NCBI GenBank assembly: GCA_003151475.1
Contig: PLXQ01000066.1
Span: forward strand, 933 to 64,932
Reading direction: 5' to 3'
Length of the DNA: 64,000 bases
DNA from: Acidimicrobiaceae bacterium
GTDB lineage: Bacteria; Actinomycetota; Acidimicrobiia; Acidimicrobiales; UBA8190
Shown here: positions 43,481 to 52,386 of the stretch, in pieces
Position numbering within the stretch: the first letter of the stretch is position 1
Layout: every line of letters begins with the position of its first letter
Notes under the pieces: model-generated
The model's input: only the letters and a program-made list of their open reading frames with translations
Database searches by the model: none
Told to the model about the DNA's origin: nothing
Translations under genes and position numbers: made by a program

Positions 43481-44166
43481 GTGCCCGTCTCTCTTCGCGA
43501 CGCCACCATCGCCAACCTCGCACCGCCCGACGCGGTCGAGGTGGCGATACTGAGCCGGGGTGTGGTGAGCGCCGTGAGGATTGCCCGAGGACACGCTCGG
43601 CCGGCGCGTGACCGAGTTCTACCGGGCCCGGGGTTTCGCCTATCCGGGACAGCCCGGCTCGGCGCCGCCGTTGCTCGCCCAGCACGACTGGGTGCATGTC
43701 CTGGCCGACTACGGCACGACCGTCGAATCCGAGCTCGAGGTCTTCGCCTTCATCGCCCGGGCCAACGACGACATGCGGGCGTTCTCCCTCCTGGCCATGG
43801 TGGTCTCTCTGTTCGAGACGGGTTATCTGCGCACCGGTGCCGGTCTCTTCGAGTACTCACCGGGGCACCTGTCCCGGAGCGGCATGTCGACCCGGGTGGC
43901 CGACGCCATGCGCCGGGGTGCGCTGTGCCGGGGAAGTGTCGACTACATGCGGACCGACTGGTTCGACTTGGCGGACCTGCCTGCCCATGATGTCCGCCGG
44001 CATTTCTCTGTGGTGGAGAAATCCCCCGAGGCGACGACGGCGCGGTCCGTGGGTCCCTGGGAGCCGGGGGGCATCAGCCCGTTCCAGCTGCGGGCGGGAA
44101 CGGCCCTGGCCGAGCGTCTCGGACGGCGCTACGAGTCATACGGAGCGAGTTCTGGCCGAAGACTGA
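43481..44166 (+). pseudogene. Coq4-like protein gene with apparent frameshifts
   Basis: The gene starts at GTG 43481 (PVSLRDATIANLAPPDAVEV, AILSRGVVSAV), changes frame near 43580, and continues with PEDTLGRRVTEFYRARGF. The zinc motif of Coq4 proteins, HDxxHx11E, is complete in HDWVHVLADYGTTVESE. A second frame change near 44140 gives the natural end TERVLAED at TGA 44164-44166; without it the frame would run far into the opposite gene. Coq4 assists quinone biosynthesis, but this bacterial branch is uncharacterised. Whether the indels are real or sequencing errors cannot be told. It starts 4 bp after the sulfatase stop. Confidence 0.7.
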
Positions 44167-44171
44167 ACGCT

Positions 44172-45218
44172 TCAGCGCCCGGGGGGAAATCTCACGGTGG
44201 GCACCGGCTGGAAGCGGCGATCGGCCTCACTGTGCAGCCGGGGGGCCAACAGCCTCCCCTTGCGCAGGAAGCTGATCGAAGATTGTGCACGGTTTCCGAC
44301 GATGCTCCAGTCGGCCAGCGCCTTGTCGACCCGTATCCGCACCGCCGTCGGCTGACCGGGTCTGCTCTCAGACATGGCGTGGCCGACGAAGGTCCGGTTC
44401 TCCTGTCCGGTGAAGACTTCGGGGTGGCTGTGCATGGTGAGGCAGGCGGGTCCATTACCGATCGACAGAGCGCCGGGGCCCAGCTGCACGACAAAGCCGT
44501 CGTCGACCAGCCGTGTCGACGTCACCGGCAGGCAGGTGGGAAAGCCATTGGCACCTATGACGGTGAGGTCCTGGAGAGGCAGCCGGGCACAGACGTCGGC
44601 CGCCTTGTGGCGCCACGACGTCGGCGGGTGCAACCACGCCTTCGGCTGCGAGCCGGAAGGGGCGGGATCGGAAAGGGGCGCCGCTGTTCCCTCGGGAGCG
44701 TGCCATGACTGTGCCGCTTCCTTCAGTTGCCGGTCGGGCCACCAAAACACGTGCAGGGGGGTGATTTCTATCCAGATCCGGGCGAAGTACCACCCCATGC
44801 GCTGCAGGACGAAGCGGGGTTGGCCCTTCGTGGCTTCGGGAAGTTTCTCTGTGCTCCGGCGGATGTACCGGTCGGTGTTGTCCTGGAGGTCGCTGTCGCG
44901 CACGGTGGCGAGACCCTGGACGAGGACGGTGGGCGGCTGGTCGATCCCCGAGCCGACGGGGTCGGCGAAGAGCAGGCAGACGCGAGGGTCCCGGCGGGCC
45001 CGTTCCGCCTTGGCCGGATAGGTGAGTCCCGTCGAGATATCGAGTGTGCGCCCTTCGACACCGACATACGGGGTCGTCGGCACCGTGACGGGGGATCCGG
45101 TCCGGGTCAGGCTGGCGTACTCGGCGGTCGCCGATCGTTCCCACACCTGGAGAAGATCAGCCGGCCAAGGCGCCTGGCCGCCTGCCGGGGACACCGATGG
45201 TGAGGTGGGCGTGTCCAT
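44172..45218 (-). CDS. Protein with two FMN-binding split-barrel (PNPOx-like) domains
   Basis: A 348-residue protein. The first domain (about 25-165) has YASLTRTGSPVTVPTTPYV, DISTGLTYPAKAERARRDPR and VCLLFADP. The second (about 210-340) has LTVIGANGFPTCLPVTSTR and ALSIGNGPACLTMHSHPE. Both follow the pyridoxamine-phosphate-oxidase-like fold used by F420- or FMN-dependent enzymes in actinobacteria. Substrate and cofactor cannot be assigned. It is convergent with the Coq4-like gene. Confidence 0.75.
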   Translation of the reverse strand: MDTPTSPSVSPAGGQAPWPADLLQVWERSATAEYASLTRTGSPVTVPTTPYVGVEGRTLDISTGLTYPAKAERARRDPRVCLLFADPVGSGIDQPPTVLVQGLATVRDSDLQDNTDRYIRRSTEKLPEATKGQPRFVLQRMGWYFARIWIEITPLHVFWWPDRQLKEAAQSWHAPEGTAAPLSDPAPSGSQPKAWLHPPTSWRHKAADVCARLPLQDLTVIGANGFPTCLPVTSTRLVDDGFVVQLGPGALSIGNGPACLTMHSHPEVFTGQENRTFVGHAMSESRPGQPTAVRIRVDKALADWSIVGNRAQSSISFLRKGRLLAPRLHSEADRRFQPVPTVRFPPGR

Positions 45219-45527
45219 TCACCGGTGACCTTACCCATCGGTCGGGCCCGAAGCTGAGGTGACCAATCGCCGCTCGGGGAGGCTCCGTGGGCCCGACTCG
45301 CTCCTATCGCGCCGCCCCCGCCCCACCGAACCCACCACGGAAGCGCTATACACAGCTACACAGAGAGTCGCCGTCCGCACACGCGCCGGGACAGCGGCCC
45401 CGGTGAGAGCGGACTCAGTCGAATTAATACAGTCGAATTTGCGGACCATCTCCAATTAACGGACCATCTCCAATTAATGGGCAATGTGGATTAGAAGGTC
45501 GTCAGTGATGAAAGCGTTGTGGGACAG
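45219..45527. other. Intergenic region with short AT-rich repeats
   Basis: No gene is supported in these 309 bases. It holds a perfect two-copy 18-bp tandem repeat (45442-45477) and a CAGTCGAATT motif occurring twice just upstream (about 45417 and 45430). The stretch is more AT-rich than its surroundings and lies directly before the Tat-exported protein gene, so it is probably its promoter region. Confidence 0.5.
45442..45477 (+). repeat. 18-bp tandem repeat, two copies
   Basis: CGGACCATCTCCAATTAA occurs twice in direct succession (45442-45459 and 45460-45477). It lies 51-86 bp upstream of the next gene and could hold paired regulator sites, or be a slippage product. Confidence 0.8.
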
Positions 45528-47267
45528 ATGACGGAGGCGTCAGGGTCCGACCATCGGGGACGTCGCGTCTCGAGACGCACCTTTCTCCGCCGTGTGCTGG
45601 CCGCCGTGGGGCTCGGCGGTGCCTCTTTCGGCGTGGCCGAGCTCGCGTCCTCCGGCGCCGTCAACCCGCGCCGTCACGCGGTGGCGGCCCGTCACCGCGT
45701 GGCCGGTCGCCGGAGCCACGCACTTCCCGAGGTGCGACGGACGGCGCTTCCGGGGGGGTCCGTGGTGCCCACGGCGATGTGGGTGAAGCGTGAGAACGCC
45801 CAGGCGGGGACCACAGGATGGGTCGTCACCGGCACCCAGACACCGCGTTCCATCGAGGGATTCGCCGACGTCACGAGTGCCGTGGCCGGCAACGACGTGA
45901 CCCTCTTCGTGAACACGACGGCTCGCAGCTTCCATGTCGAGGCCTACCGGATGGGCTACTACCAGGGCCTGGGCGGTCGGTTGATCTGGACATCGGACGA
46001 CGCGGCCGGGGTCGGACAGTCTCCGCCCACCGTCATCGCCGGATTCAATACCGTGCAGACCAGGTGGACGCCGTCGCTCACGGTCCCCATCGACGCGACG
46101 TGGCCTCCCGGCGCCTATCTGCTCAAGCTGGTCGGCGACGGGGGCGAGCAGCAGTACGTACCGTTGTGCGTCCGCGACGACGCCAGCAGGGCGGCCTTTG
46201 TCGTGCAGCACAGCGTCACCACCTGGCAGGCCTACAACCTGTGGGGTGGCTACAGCCTGTACAACGGTGTGGCGGCCGGTGGCTTGGCGTTCAGTCAGAG
46301 TACGGGCGGAAAGGATTTCGCGCACCGAGCACGCCTGGTCTCGTTCGACCGTCCGTATTCCCACGACTGGGCCCAGGGGGCTTCGGACTTCATCGGCAAC
46401 GAGTTCCCCCTGATCTTCCACATGGAGAGCCTCGGCCTCGACGTGACGTACTGGACCGACGTGGACCTGCACGAGCAGCCGCAACGGCTGTTACAGCACC
46501 GCTGCCTCTTCAGCTTGGGCCACGATGAGTACTGGTCGAAGGAGATGCGCGACGGCGCCACCTGGGCCCACAACGTCGGCGTCAACCTGGGATTCCTGGG
46601 GGCCAACGCCTGCTACCGCCAGATCCGTTTCCAGCCCTCGCCGGTGGGGCCCAATCGCATCGAGGTCTGCTACAAGTCGGCCGCAGAGGACCCGCTGTTC
46701 GGGAAAGACAACGCTCGGGTGACCGGGCCCGAGTGGGCGGCGCCGCCGACGTCGTGGGACGAGAGCCAGTTGATCGGGAGCATGTACCAAGACGTCGGGG
46801 CCGACGCCGCCATGGTGGTCACGGATGCCTCATCGTGGTTCTGGGCCGGCACCGGCGTCACCGACGGCCAGGCTCTTGACCATGTCGTCCAAGGCGAGTA
46901 CGACCGTTTCGACACCGCTGTCCCCGGTCCTCGCAACGTCGAGATCTTGGCCCACTCACCCGTAACGAACCGCGGTCCCGGGCGCTATTCGGACGTCACC
47001 TGGTACACCACCCCCGGCGGTGGTGGCGTGTTCGCCACCGGAAACGCCTCGTGGGTGAACAAGCTCTCCAACACCACGGCCTTTCCGACCATCGTCGTCC
47101 CGGCCGCCATCCCCGGTGTCACCGAAGTCTTACTCCGAGCCATGGAGAACGTCTACGCCACCCTCGGCACCGGTCCGGGATCGTCGGTCAGACCATCGAA
47201 TGCGAACTGGCAACAGGTGGCCCCCGTGTCGGGAGCACCAGCCCCTGGTTCAACCGTGTCGGCCTGA
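45528..47267 (+). CDS. Tat-exported protein with N,N-dimethylformamidase beta-subunit-like domain
   Basis: A 579-residue protein. The start has a twin-arginine signal (SRRTFLRRVLAAVGLGG), so it is exported folded. An Ig-like domain (about 85-210) precedes the large domain, whose blocks (VVQHSVTTWQAYNLWGGYS, RLVSFDRPY, FPLIFHMESLGLDVTYWTD, LFSLGHDEYWS) match the C-terminal domain of DMFase beta subunits, which has a Tyr/Glu iron site in the true enzyme. Most homologues are secreted and of unknown activity. GTG 45519 is an alternative start. A strong terminator follows at 47364. Confidence 0.85.
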   Translation: MTEASGSDHRGRRVSRRTFLRRVLAAVGLGGASFGVAELASSGAVNPRRHAVAARHRVAGRRSHALPEVRRTALPGGSVVPTAMWVKRENAQAGTTGWVVTGTQTPRSIEGFADVTSAVAGNDVTLFVNTTARSFHVEAYRMGYYQGLGGRLIWTSDDAAGVGQSPPTVIAGFNTVQTRWTPSLTVPIDATWPPGAYLLKLVGDGGEQQYVPLCVRDDASRAAFVVQHSVTTWQAYNLWGGYSLYNGVAAGGLAFSQSTGGKDFAHRARLVSFDRPYSHDWAQGASDFIGNEFPLIFHMESLGLDVTYWTDVDLHEQPQRLLQHRCLFSLGHDEYWSKEMRDGATWAHNVGVNLGFLGANACYRQIRFQPSPVGPNRIEVCYKSAAEDPLFGKDNARVTGPEWAAPPTSWDESQLIGSMYQDVGADAAMVVTDASSWFWAGTGVTDGQALDHVVQGEYDRFDTAVPGPRNVEILAHSPVTNRGPGRYSDVTWYTTPGGGGVFATGNASWVNKLSNTTAFPTIVVPAAIPGVTEVLLRAMENVYATLGTGPGSSVRPSNANWQQVAPVSGAPAPGSTVSA

Positions 47268-47363
47268 CGGACCGTCGGACTACGAGGTCGTCGGTTGTCG
47301 GACGCGACGCCGGGGCTCGGTTCGCTCCCGATCGATCGTGAACGGGTAACAACCGCATTCGGA

Positions 47364-47401
47364 CCCAGGCGCCCTCCCGGGGGAGGTGGAGGGCGCCTGG
47401 G
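47364..47401. terminator. Strong bidirectional hairpin
   Basis: CCCAGGCGCCCTCC (47364-47377) and GGAGGGCGCCTGGG (47388-47401) form a perfect 14-bp stem with a 10-nt loop. It lies between two convergent genes, the Tat-exported protein gene and the 55-residue gene ending at 47413, and can stop transcription from both sides. Confidence 0.85.
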
Positions 47402-47412
47402 CCGGACGCGGT

Positions 47413-47580
47413 TCAGGCAGCCTGTTGGGAGGAGCTGGCGACGCTTACCCGGTACAGCTGCGCTTCGATCTCGGCGATCGAAGACGCAGCGCGGTTGACC
47501 TCGTACTGGGCATTCAGAATGGCTCTAGGGCCAGTCGCCCGTTGCACGACTTCCGTGATCTTCCGCAGCAGTATCTGCAC
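47413..47580 (-). CDS. Small 55-residue helical protein
   Basis: A minus-strand gene from GTG 47580, preceded at ideal distance by AAGGAGG. The product begins MQILLRKITEVVQRATGPRA, continues with a predicted helix (NAQYEVNRAASSIAEIEAQL) and ends SSQQAA. It is mostly helical with a heptad-like pattern, possibly a coiled coil. No family was recognised. The strong ribosome site, its own upstream gap and the terminator just behind its stop support a real gene, easily missed because of its size. Confidence 0.65.
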   Translation of the reverse strand: MQILLRKITEVVQRATGPRAILNAQYEVNRAASSIAEIEAQLYRVSVASSSQQAA

Positions 47581-47692
47581 GAGTCGCCTCCTTGGGGACG
47601 TTTTTCGGTGCCACTGTGACGGTACGCGAAAGACGTGTCCGTTCGGTCACGGCTCTGTGAACGGCACGAGAACTGTAAGGAAACCCCTTGCG

Positions 47693-49735
47693 TCAGGGTC
47701 GGTCGTGGAACGACCGGTCCTCTTCGCCCCCGGGGGGCTCGATCCGGGGGACCGGCCTGACCGGTGCCGGCCGCGCCGCGGAGGGTGGCGCCGGGAGGAA
47801 AACCGGCTCCTTGCGGCGCCGGCCGCCAGGGGGATCGGCGACGGGCGGCGTTGTCGGCGCCGCGGGCTCGTCCAGGAACGTCGGCTCGTCTATGTCGTCG
47901 GGGAGGACGGGCACCGAGCGCAGAGCCGGCGCGTACTCGTCGTCCCAGTCCGGATCGTCATCGGGGGTGGCGTCTGAGTGCGCCGGCGAGCGGGGGCTCT
48001 GCGGAAGCGGTGGCGGAGCGTCCGGCTCCTCGTGGCCGGAGAGGTCCTCGGTCGGCGGGCGGGCCGGTGTGGACGGAACGGGCGACCGGGTCTGGGGAGG
48101 ACCGGCTTCGTGGCATCGGTCTTCCATCAAGGCCTTCAGCTTCCGCCAGCGCCGACCATTCACGGCCTTCAGGCGGCCGGGGACCGTCTCCATCAGGCGA
48201 TCGCTCTCGCTGCGGTATCGCTCGGCCACCGCCCCCATGGCGAAAACAGCAGCGGGGGACAACCCGGAGTTCTCGGCCGTGGCCAGGAAGTGGAGGCGTT
48301 CGGCCGCCACCTGGCCGTCGTGCATGAGGCCCAGGCAGTCCTGCAAACCCACCACCTGCTTCACGAACGGCCGTGTCTTGCCGTCGTAGATCTCAGAGAC
48401 GAACTCGAGGGCATAGCGAAGACGCTTGCAGCGGATACGTAGCCGGTGGAAGTCCGCCTGCACGCCGGTTCGACGTGCTCGGCGCGCCGCTTTAGCGGCA
48501 GAGCGGTGGCGGCCCAGGATGAGCGCGGGGACGACAGCCGTGGCCCGGGCCTGCGCCGCTCTAACCAGACGAGCCGATCCCTGGCCGGGCCCGGAGCGGA
48601 GCATGGAGGTGAACTCGGTCACGATGTGTTCGTAGCGCGGGGAATCGAGCCCGGCGAGGAGGTTCCTCCTGGCCACGTCGCGCTCGCGCTCGAGAACGCC
48701 GGCCAGTTCCGCTAGCGCGTCACCCTGGTCCTCGGGAAGCTCGGCGCGCCACTGCTCCAACCGTTCGCGTTGCACATCGAGATCGCGCACGGCCCCGAGT
48801 TCACCGGCCAGCCACCCCAACTCGTCGCGCAGTCGCTGGGCCCGGTCGGGCAAGAGGCCCTCGAACAGGTCCAGCGCGGCGCGCAACCGTCGGGTGGCCA
48901 CCCGCATGTCGTGCAGGTCTTCGATGTCGTCTCCGAGTCGGCTGCCGGCCTCGTGGGCCAGCATCGATGCGAGGTTGCGTCGCAGGACGGCGTAGGCAGT
49001 TTCCCCGACCGACGGGTGGGCCGGAAGCGTCGTCAAACCGAGGTCGGGAGTCGTCGGCACCTTCAGCCCGGCAGCCAGGAGGCCGACCTCGAATTTTGAC
49101 AGGATCGCCGACTGTAGGCCGCAGTCGCGTCGGAGTTGGTCGACGAGCGGGGTGAGCAGTTGTACCCACCGGGAGTCTGCCTCCACCTCGACCCGGCGCA
49201 TCCGGACCGGATACTCGTCGTCGCCCACCACGATGATGGTGTCATCGAGGTCCACCTCGCCGAGAAGATCGTCCCCGGCGTGCAGAAGGTACGGGCGACG
49301 ACGCGTCCGGATCTCGAGCAGGTGCGTCAAGGGGGCGTCACCCGCCAGCGCCCGGAGGCGACGGCCGACGGGGCCATCTGCCCCCAGGGCATGGAGCCCG
49401 GCGGCGGGGAGGGGTTCGGTCAGTTCGATCCGGCGCCGGAGTCCGGCCACGGCCGGCGTCGTGTCCTTCAGGGTGACCTCTCCCTGGTCGGCATGGTGCC
49501 GGATCCGCAGGACGAATCCTGATCGACCGATCCGCCAGTCATCGGTATCGAGATAGACGTCGACGGTCCGCTTCACGGGCAGACTCTCGACCGTCACGAC
49601 CACCGTCGATCCGGCCTCTACGCCGGGTACGACCTTCGGGAACGTGCCCAGCCACCGCTCGACGGGTCTGAGATCGAGCGCGTCAAGCTGCCATTCGACC
49701 TCGACGTTTGTTGGGTCCGCCCCCCGCTCGGGCAC
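47693..49735 (-). CDS. CYTH-CHAD domain protein
   Basis: A 680-residue protein. Residues 1-215 form a CYTH tunnel domain (KRTVDVYLDTDDWRIGRSGF, LRIRHH, GEVTLKD). Its N-terminal ExExK signature appears as EVEWQ, so the Lys is replaced by Gln. Residues 235-520 are a CHAD helical bundle with the basic blocks MRVATRRLRAALDLF and FHRLRIRCKRLRYALEFV that bind polyphosphate. The last 150 residues are Pro-rich and acidic, probably disordered. CYTH-CHAD fusions are linked with polyphosphate or triphosphate metabolism; a phosphate operon lies 5 kb away but is not contiguous. Confidence 0.9.
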   Translation of the reverse strand: MPERGADPTNVEVEWQLDALDLRPVERWLGTFPKVVPGVEAGSTVVVTVESLPVKRTVDVYLDTDDWRIGRSGFVLRIRHHADQGEVTLKDTTPAVAGLRRRIELTEPLPAAGLHALGADGPVGRRLRALAGDAPLTHLLEIRTRRRPYLLHAGDDLLGEVDLDDTIIVVGDDEYPVRMRRVEVEADSRWVQLLTPLVDQLRRDCGLQSAILSKFEVGLLAAGLKVPTTPDLGLTTLPAHPSVGETAYAVLRRNLASMLAHEAGSRLGDDIEDLHDMRVATRRLRAALDLFEGLLPDRAQRLRDELGWLAGELGAVRDLDVQRERLEQWRAELPEDQGDALAELAGVLERERDVARRNLLAGLDSPRYEHIVTEFTSMLRSGPGQGSARLVRAAQARATAVVPALILGRHRSAAKAARRARRTGVQADFHRLRIRCKRLRYALEFVSEIYDGKTRPFVKQVVGLQDCLGLMHDGQVAAERLHFLATAENSGLSPAAVFAMGAVAERYRSESDRLMETVPGRLKAVNGRRWRKLKALMEDRCHEAGPPQTRSPVPSTPARPPTEDLSGHEEPDAPPPLPQSPRSPAHSDATPDDDPDWDDEYAPALRSVPVLPDDIDEPTFLDEPAAPTTPPVADPPGGRRRKEPVFLPAPPSAARPAPVRPVPRIEPPGGEEDRSFHDRP

Positions 49736-49837
49736 ATAGCGAGGCTACTCGGCAGGGAGGGTGACGTCCCATGGCTCGATCGGCATTTATGCCTGGGATC
49801 CGCAGAATTCCCAGAGTACGGCGGTAGCGTCGGTGTC

Positions 49838-50296
49838 ATGGCTCGCACCGCGGCACAAAAGCCCCGACGGATCGGCACCAGCCAGGACGTTGTACGTGCC
49901 GCTGGGGGCATCGTCCTGCGTGACATCGCCGGTGGTCGGCGGGAGGTGGCCGTCGTGCACCGCCCGGGCCGCGACGACTGGTCTGTGCCCAAGGGGAAGC
50001 TGGCGGCCGACGAATCTTTCGAGGATTGCGCTCTGCGCGAGGTGCAGGAGGAAACCGGTCTGAGATGCCGGCTGGGCCGGTTCGTCGGGTACACCGAATA
50101 CCGGGATCGTCGGGACCGCCCCAAGGTCGTCGCTTATTGGCTCATGGAAGTGATCGACGGAGAGTTCGCCCCGTCGGACGAGGTCGATGAGATGCGTTGG
50201 CTGGAGCTGACCATTGCTCGACGGGCCCTCAGCTATGAGCGTGACCGCGACCTGATCGTCTCGCTCGACGCCGTTTCTCTCGCCCAGTCGGGCTGA
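49838..50296 (+). CDS. MutT-type Nudix hydrolase
   Basis: A 152-residue protein with a canonical Nudix box: GKLAADESFEDCALREVQEETGL has the full G-x5-E-x7-REUxEExGU. The preceding VVRAAGGIVLR and VHRPGRDDWSVPKGKL are typical of actinobacterial MutT1/diadenosine polyphosphate hydrolases, though the histidine phosphatase domain of mycobacterial MutT1 is absent. Likely roles are hydrolysis of oxidised nucleotides or dinucleoside polyphosphates. It is divergent from the CYTH-CHAD gene, 102 bp apart, and ends before a strong terminator. Confidence 0.92.
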   Translation: MARTAAQKPRRIGTSQDVVRAAGGIVLRDIAGGRREVAVVHRPGRDDWSVPKGKLAADESFEDCALREVQEETGLRCRLGRFVGYTEYRDRRDRPKVVAYWLMEVIDGEFAPSDEVDEMRWLELTIARRALSYERDRDLIVSLDAVSLAQSG

Positions 50297-50428
50297 GCTC
50301 AGACGGACCTCGGGGTCCGTTCCCGGGGCACCGCCAGCTCGGGGATCTCGTAGGGAGTTCTCCGACGCCGCGTATCGGGCCCTTGGTGGCACGACTTTCC
50401 GTTACTCCGTGGCCCCGACTTCGGACGC

Positions 50429-50462
50429 GGCACGGCCCCCGGCAGAAGCCGGGGGCCGTGCC
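50429..50462. terminator. Strong rho-independent terminator
   Basis: GGCACGGCCCCCGGC (50429-50443), loop AGAA, then GCCGGGGGCCGTGCC (50448-50462) give a perfect 15-bp stem, followed by CCTTTCGG on the plus strand. It lies between the convergent Nudix gene and the Ig-like surface protein gene and probably serves both. Confidence 0.88.
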
Positions 50463-50535
50463 TTTCGGTCCGGGGATTCCCGACCTTCCGAATGCTCGGG
50501 TCGGATCCCTTTCGGAACCGTGTTGCTGTGTCCTC

Positions 50536-51924
50536 CTAGTGAAGCTTGATCTTCTTGACCTTGGTCGATCCACCGAGGTAGTTGTTGTCACCGAAGTAGG
50601 TGACCGTCACCTTCAGAGGAGTCGATCCGTCGGGAATCGACGACAGGTTGCAGGTCACAACGCTGTTGGTCAGCGGGCCTGTGTTGTTGGTCAGGGGAGC
50701 GTCGCACAGCAGGGGGCCGGTGGACTTGCCCAACACGTTGAACTGGACGGTTCCGGTCGGCGAGCCCGACGAGGGCAGACCGGCCACAACGACAGCGGAA
50801 AGGGTCACCGGTCCACCGAGCGACGGCTTCTTCGGCGACACCAACAACGTGAGACTGGTGGATGCCTTCACCACGGACTGGGTGAGGGTGCCGGAGGAGC
50901 TGCTGTAGGTCGGTCCCGATCCCGCCGGGGTGAAGGCGACCGTCACGACCATGCCCGAAGGAGCGCTCGTCGGGGTCAGGGAGCCCGCCGCCAAGGAGCA
51001 TTTGGCTGAACCGGCCACCAGGGTGACACTGGCACACGAGACTCCGTCGGGAGAGGACGAGAAGGTGACCGTTCCTGCCGGCGTTCCCGTGCCCGGGCCG
51101 ATGGCCTGGACCGTTGCCGTGAATGTAAGGGCCTGACCCGAAACCGAAGGGTTGGCCGGCGACGAGATGACCTCACGGGTAGACGCCGGGTTGACCGCAG
51201 CCACCGAGACGATGGCAGACGTGCTGGTGACGAAGTTGCCGTCACCGCTGTACGCCGCCTGGAGGCTGGGTAGCACCGTCGTCAGTCCGACGACAACGGT
51301 GCACGTCGCCGAGGTGCCCACCAGAGCCACGGTGCCACAGGCCGCCGGGCTACCGGCGCCCGCCGTCTCGGTGAACGTCACTGTTCCCGTCGGAGTCCCC
51401 GCGGACCCGCTGATCGGCGACACGGTGGCCGTGTACGTCACGAGCTGGCCGGTGACCGGGGTCCCCGCCGGTGAGGTGACGGCGAGGGCCGTGGCTGTCG
51501 AACCCTTGGCAATGACCGGGTTCGGGCTGACAGCACCCGTCGAGCTGGCGTAGATGGCGTCGCCACCGTAACTGGCGGTGAAGGTTCCGGTTTCAGCCTT
51601 CGAGTAGGTCGTCGTGCACGTGGCGGTCGATTGCCCCGCTGTCGCCGACGGTGAGGTGAGCGTGAGGGCACTGGTCGTGCAACCACCACTCGAGTTCGGC
51701 AAGTCAGTGAAGGTCACGGTGCCTGTGGGGTCTGCTCCACTGGAGGCACCGGCGACCGTGACCGTGTACGTCACGGGCTGGCCCACCACCGGGCTCGTTG
51801 TCGTCTCGACGACTGAGGTCGTCGTCGGCGTCGATCCGGATGCTGAAGCTACTGCGGTCGTGCCCAAGACGCTGGCGACGACGGCAACGGCCAGAAGAAT
51901 CGGTCGTCCGATCCATTTAGTCAT
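50536..51924 (-). CDS. Secreted protein with four bacterial Ig-like domains
   Basis: A 462-residue exported protein. The signal peptide covers 1-30 (LLAVAVVASVLGTTAVASAS). Four Ig-like domains of about 100 residues follow, each with a P-V-x-G-Q/P-x-V-T-Y/L-T-x-T-V strand, a G-T-P-T-G-T-V-T/Q-F turn and a Y-x-G-D-x-N/I-Y end (Ig_5/Big_3_5 type). Paired Cys in each domain suggest one disulfide per domain. The basic end KVKKIKLH closes the protein. A structural surface protein or a scaffold is likely. A complex palindromic region lies about 250 bp upstream. Confidence 0.85.
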   Translation of the reverse strand: MTKWIGRPILLAVAVVASVLGTTAVASASGSTPTTTSVVETTTSPVVGQPVTYTVTVAGASSGADPTGTVTFTDLPNSSGGCTTSALTLTSPSATAGQSTATCTTTYSKAETGTFTASYGGDAIYASSTGAVSPNPVIAKGSTATALAVTSPAGTPVTGQLVTYTATVSPISGSAGTPTGTVTFTETAGAGSPAACGTVALVGTSATCTVVVGLTTVLPSLQAAYSGDGNFVTSTSAIVSVAAVNPASTREVISSPANPSVSGQALTFTATVQAIGPGTGTPAGTVTFSSSPDGVSCASVTLVAGSAKCSLAAGSLTPTSAPSGMVVTVAFTPAGSGPTYSSSSGTLTQSVVKASTSLTLLVSPKKPSLGGPVTLSAVVVAGLPSSGSPTGTVQFNVLGKSTGPLLCDAPLTNNTGPLTNSVVTCNLSSIPDGSTPLKVTVTYFGDNNYLGGSTKVKKIKLH

Positions 51925-52386
51925 TTAGTTGCCCTTTCATGGTTCGATTTGTGTTCGGAAACGCACGTATGTCACCGCGTTCGGCTTATCGTTCTGTCCC
52001 GCCTCCCTGCCTCCACCCGCGGAGGCCCCGCCCAAAGAAGTGAACTGACGTCGCGGAGCGTACGAAGAGAAGGTGAAGCCTCGGTGACCAGAGAGTCACG
52101 GTTGCCCAAACTGTTGGTAATCAATCTGCGACAACACGCGTTCATTACGCGTGAACGACCGCCATGTGCGCCGCGTGTTGTAGGAGTGCAGTTGCACCTT
52201 GCAGGAGTGCCGTTGCACACACCAACGGTGCGATCGCGAACCCGGCTCTCCAATGCGACAGGCGGGTGTCCGCACGAGGACGAGATGTCTTTGAGACAGC
52301 GGTAGTAGCTATCAACGACATCGACCGGTACGGCCCGGTCTGACGAAGTCGAGAGCTATTGCGGCCCGAGGAGACCGCCAGGCGCT
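51925..52386. other. Intergenic region upstream of the Ig-like gene
   Basis: These 462 bases carry no supported gene. They contain the promoter of the Ig-like gene and the palindrome cluster at 52131-52218 described separately. The stop of the CapD-like gene marks the right side. Confidence 0.5.
52131..52218. promoter_or_regulatory. Nested palindromes and two 21-bp-spaced operator-like sites
   Basis: ACAACACGCG (52131-52140) pairs with CGCGTGTTGT (52172-52181). Inside, CGTTCA (52139-52144) pairs with TGAACG (52152-52157). Immediately after, AGGAGTGCAGTTGCAC (52182-52197) and AGGAGTGCCGTTGCAC (52203-52218) repeat with a 21-bp period; each contains a GTGCA-GT-TGCAC type palindrome, the second with one change. 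The spacing of two helical turns suggests paired protein binding. Target: probably the minus-strand Ig-like gene. Confidence 0.5.

Noticed and set aside
44167-44708. Continuation of the Coq4-like frame to 44708
   Set aside because: It would overlap the well-supported opposite split-barrel gene by over 500 bp; a frame change near 44140 gives a natural end.
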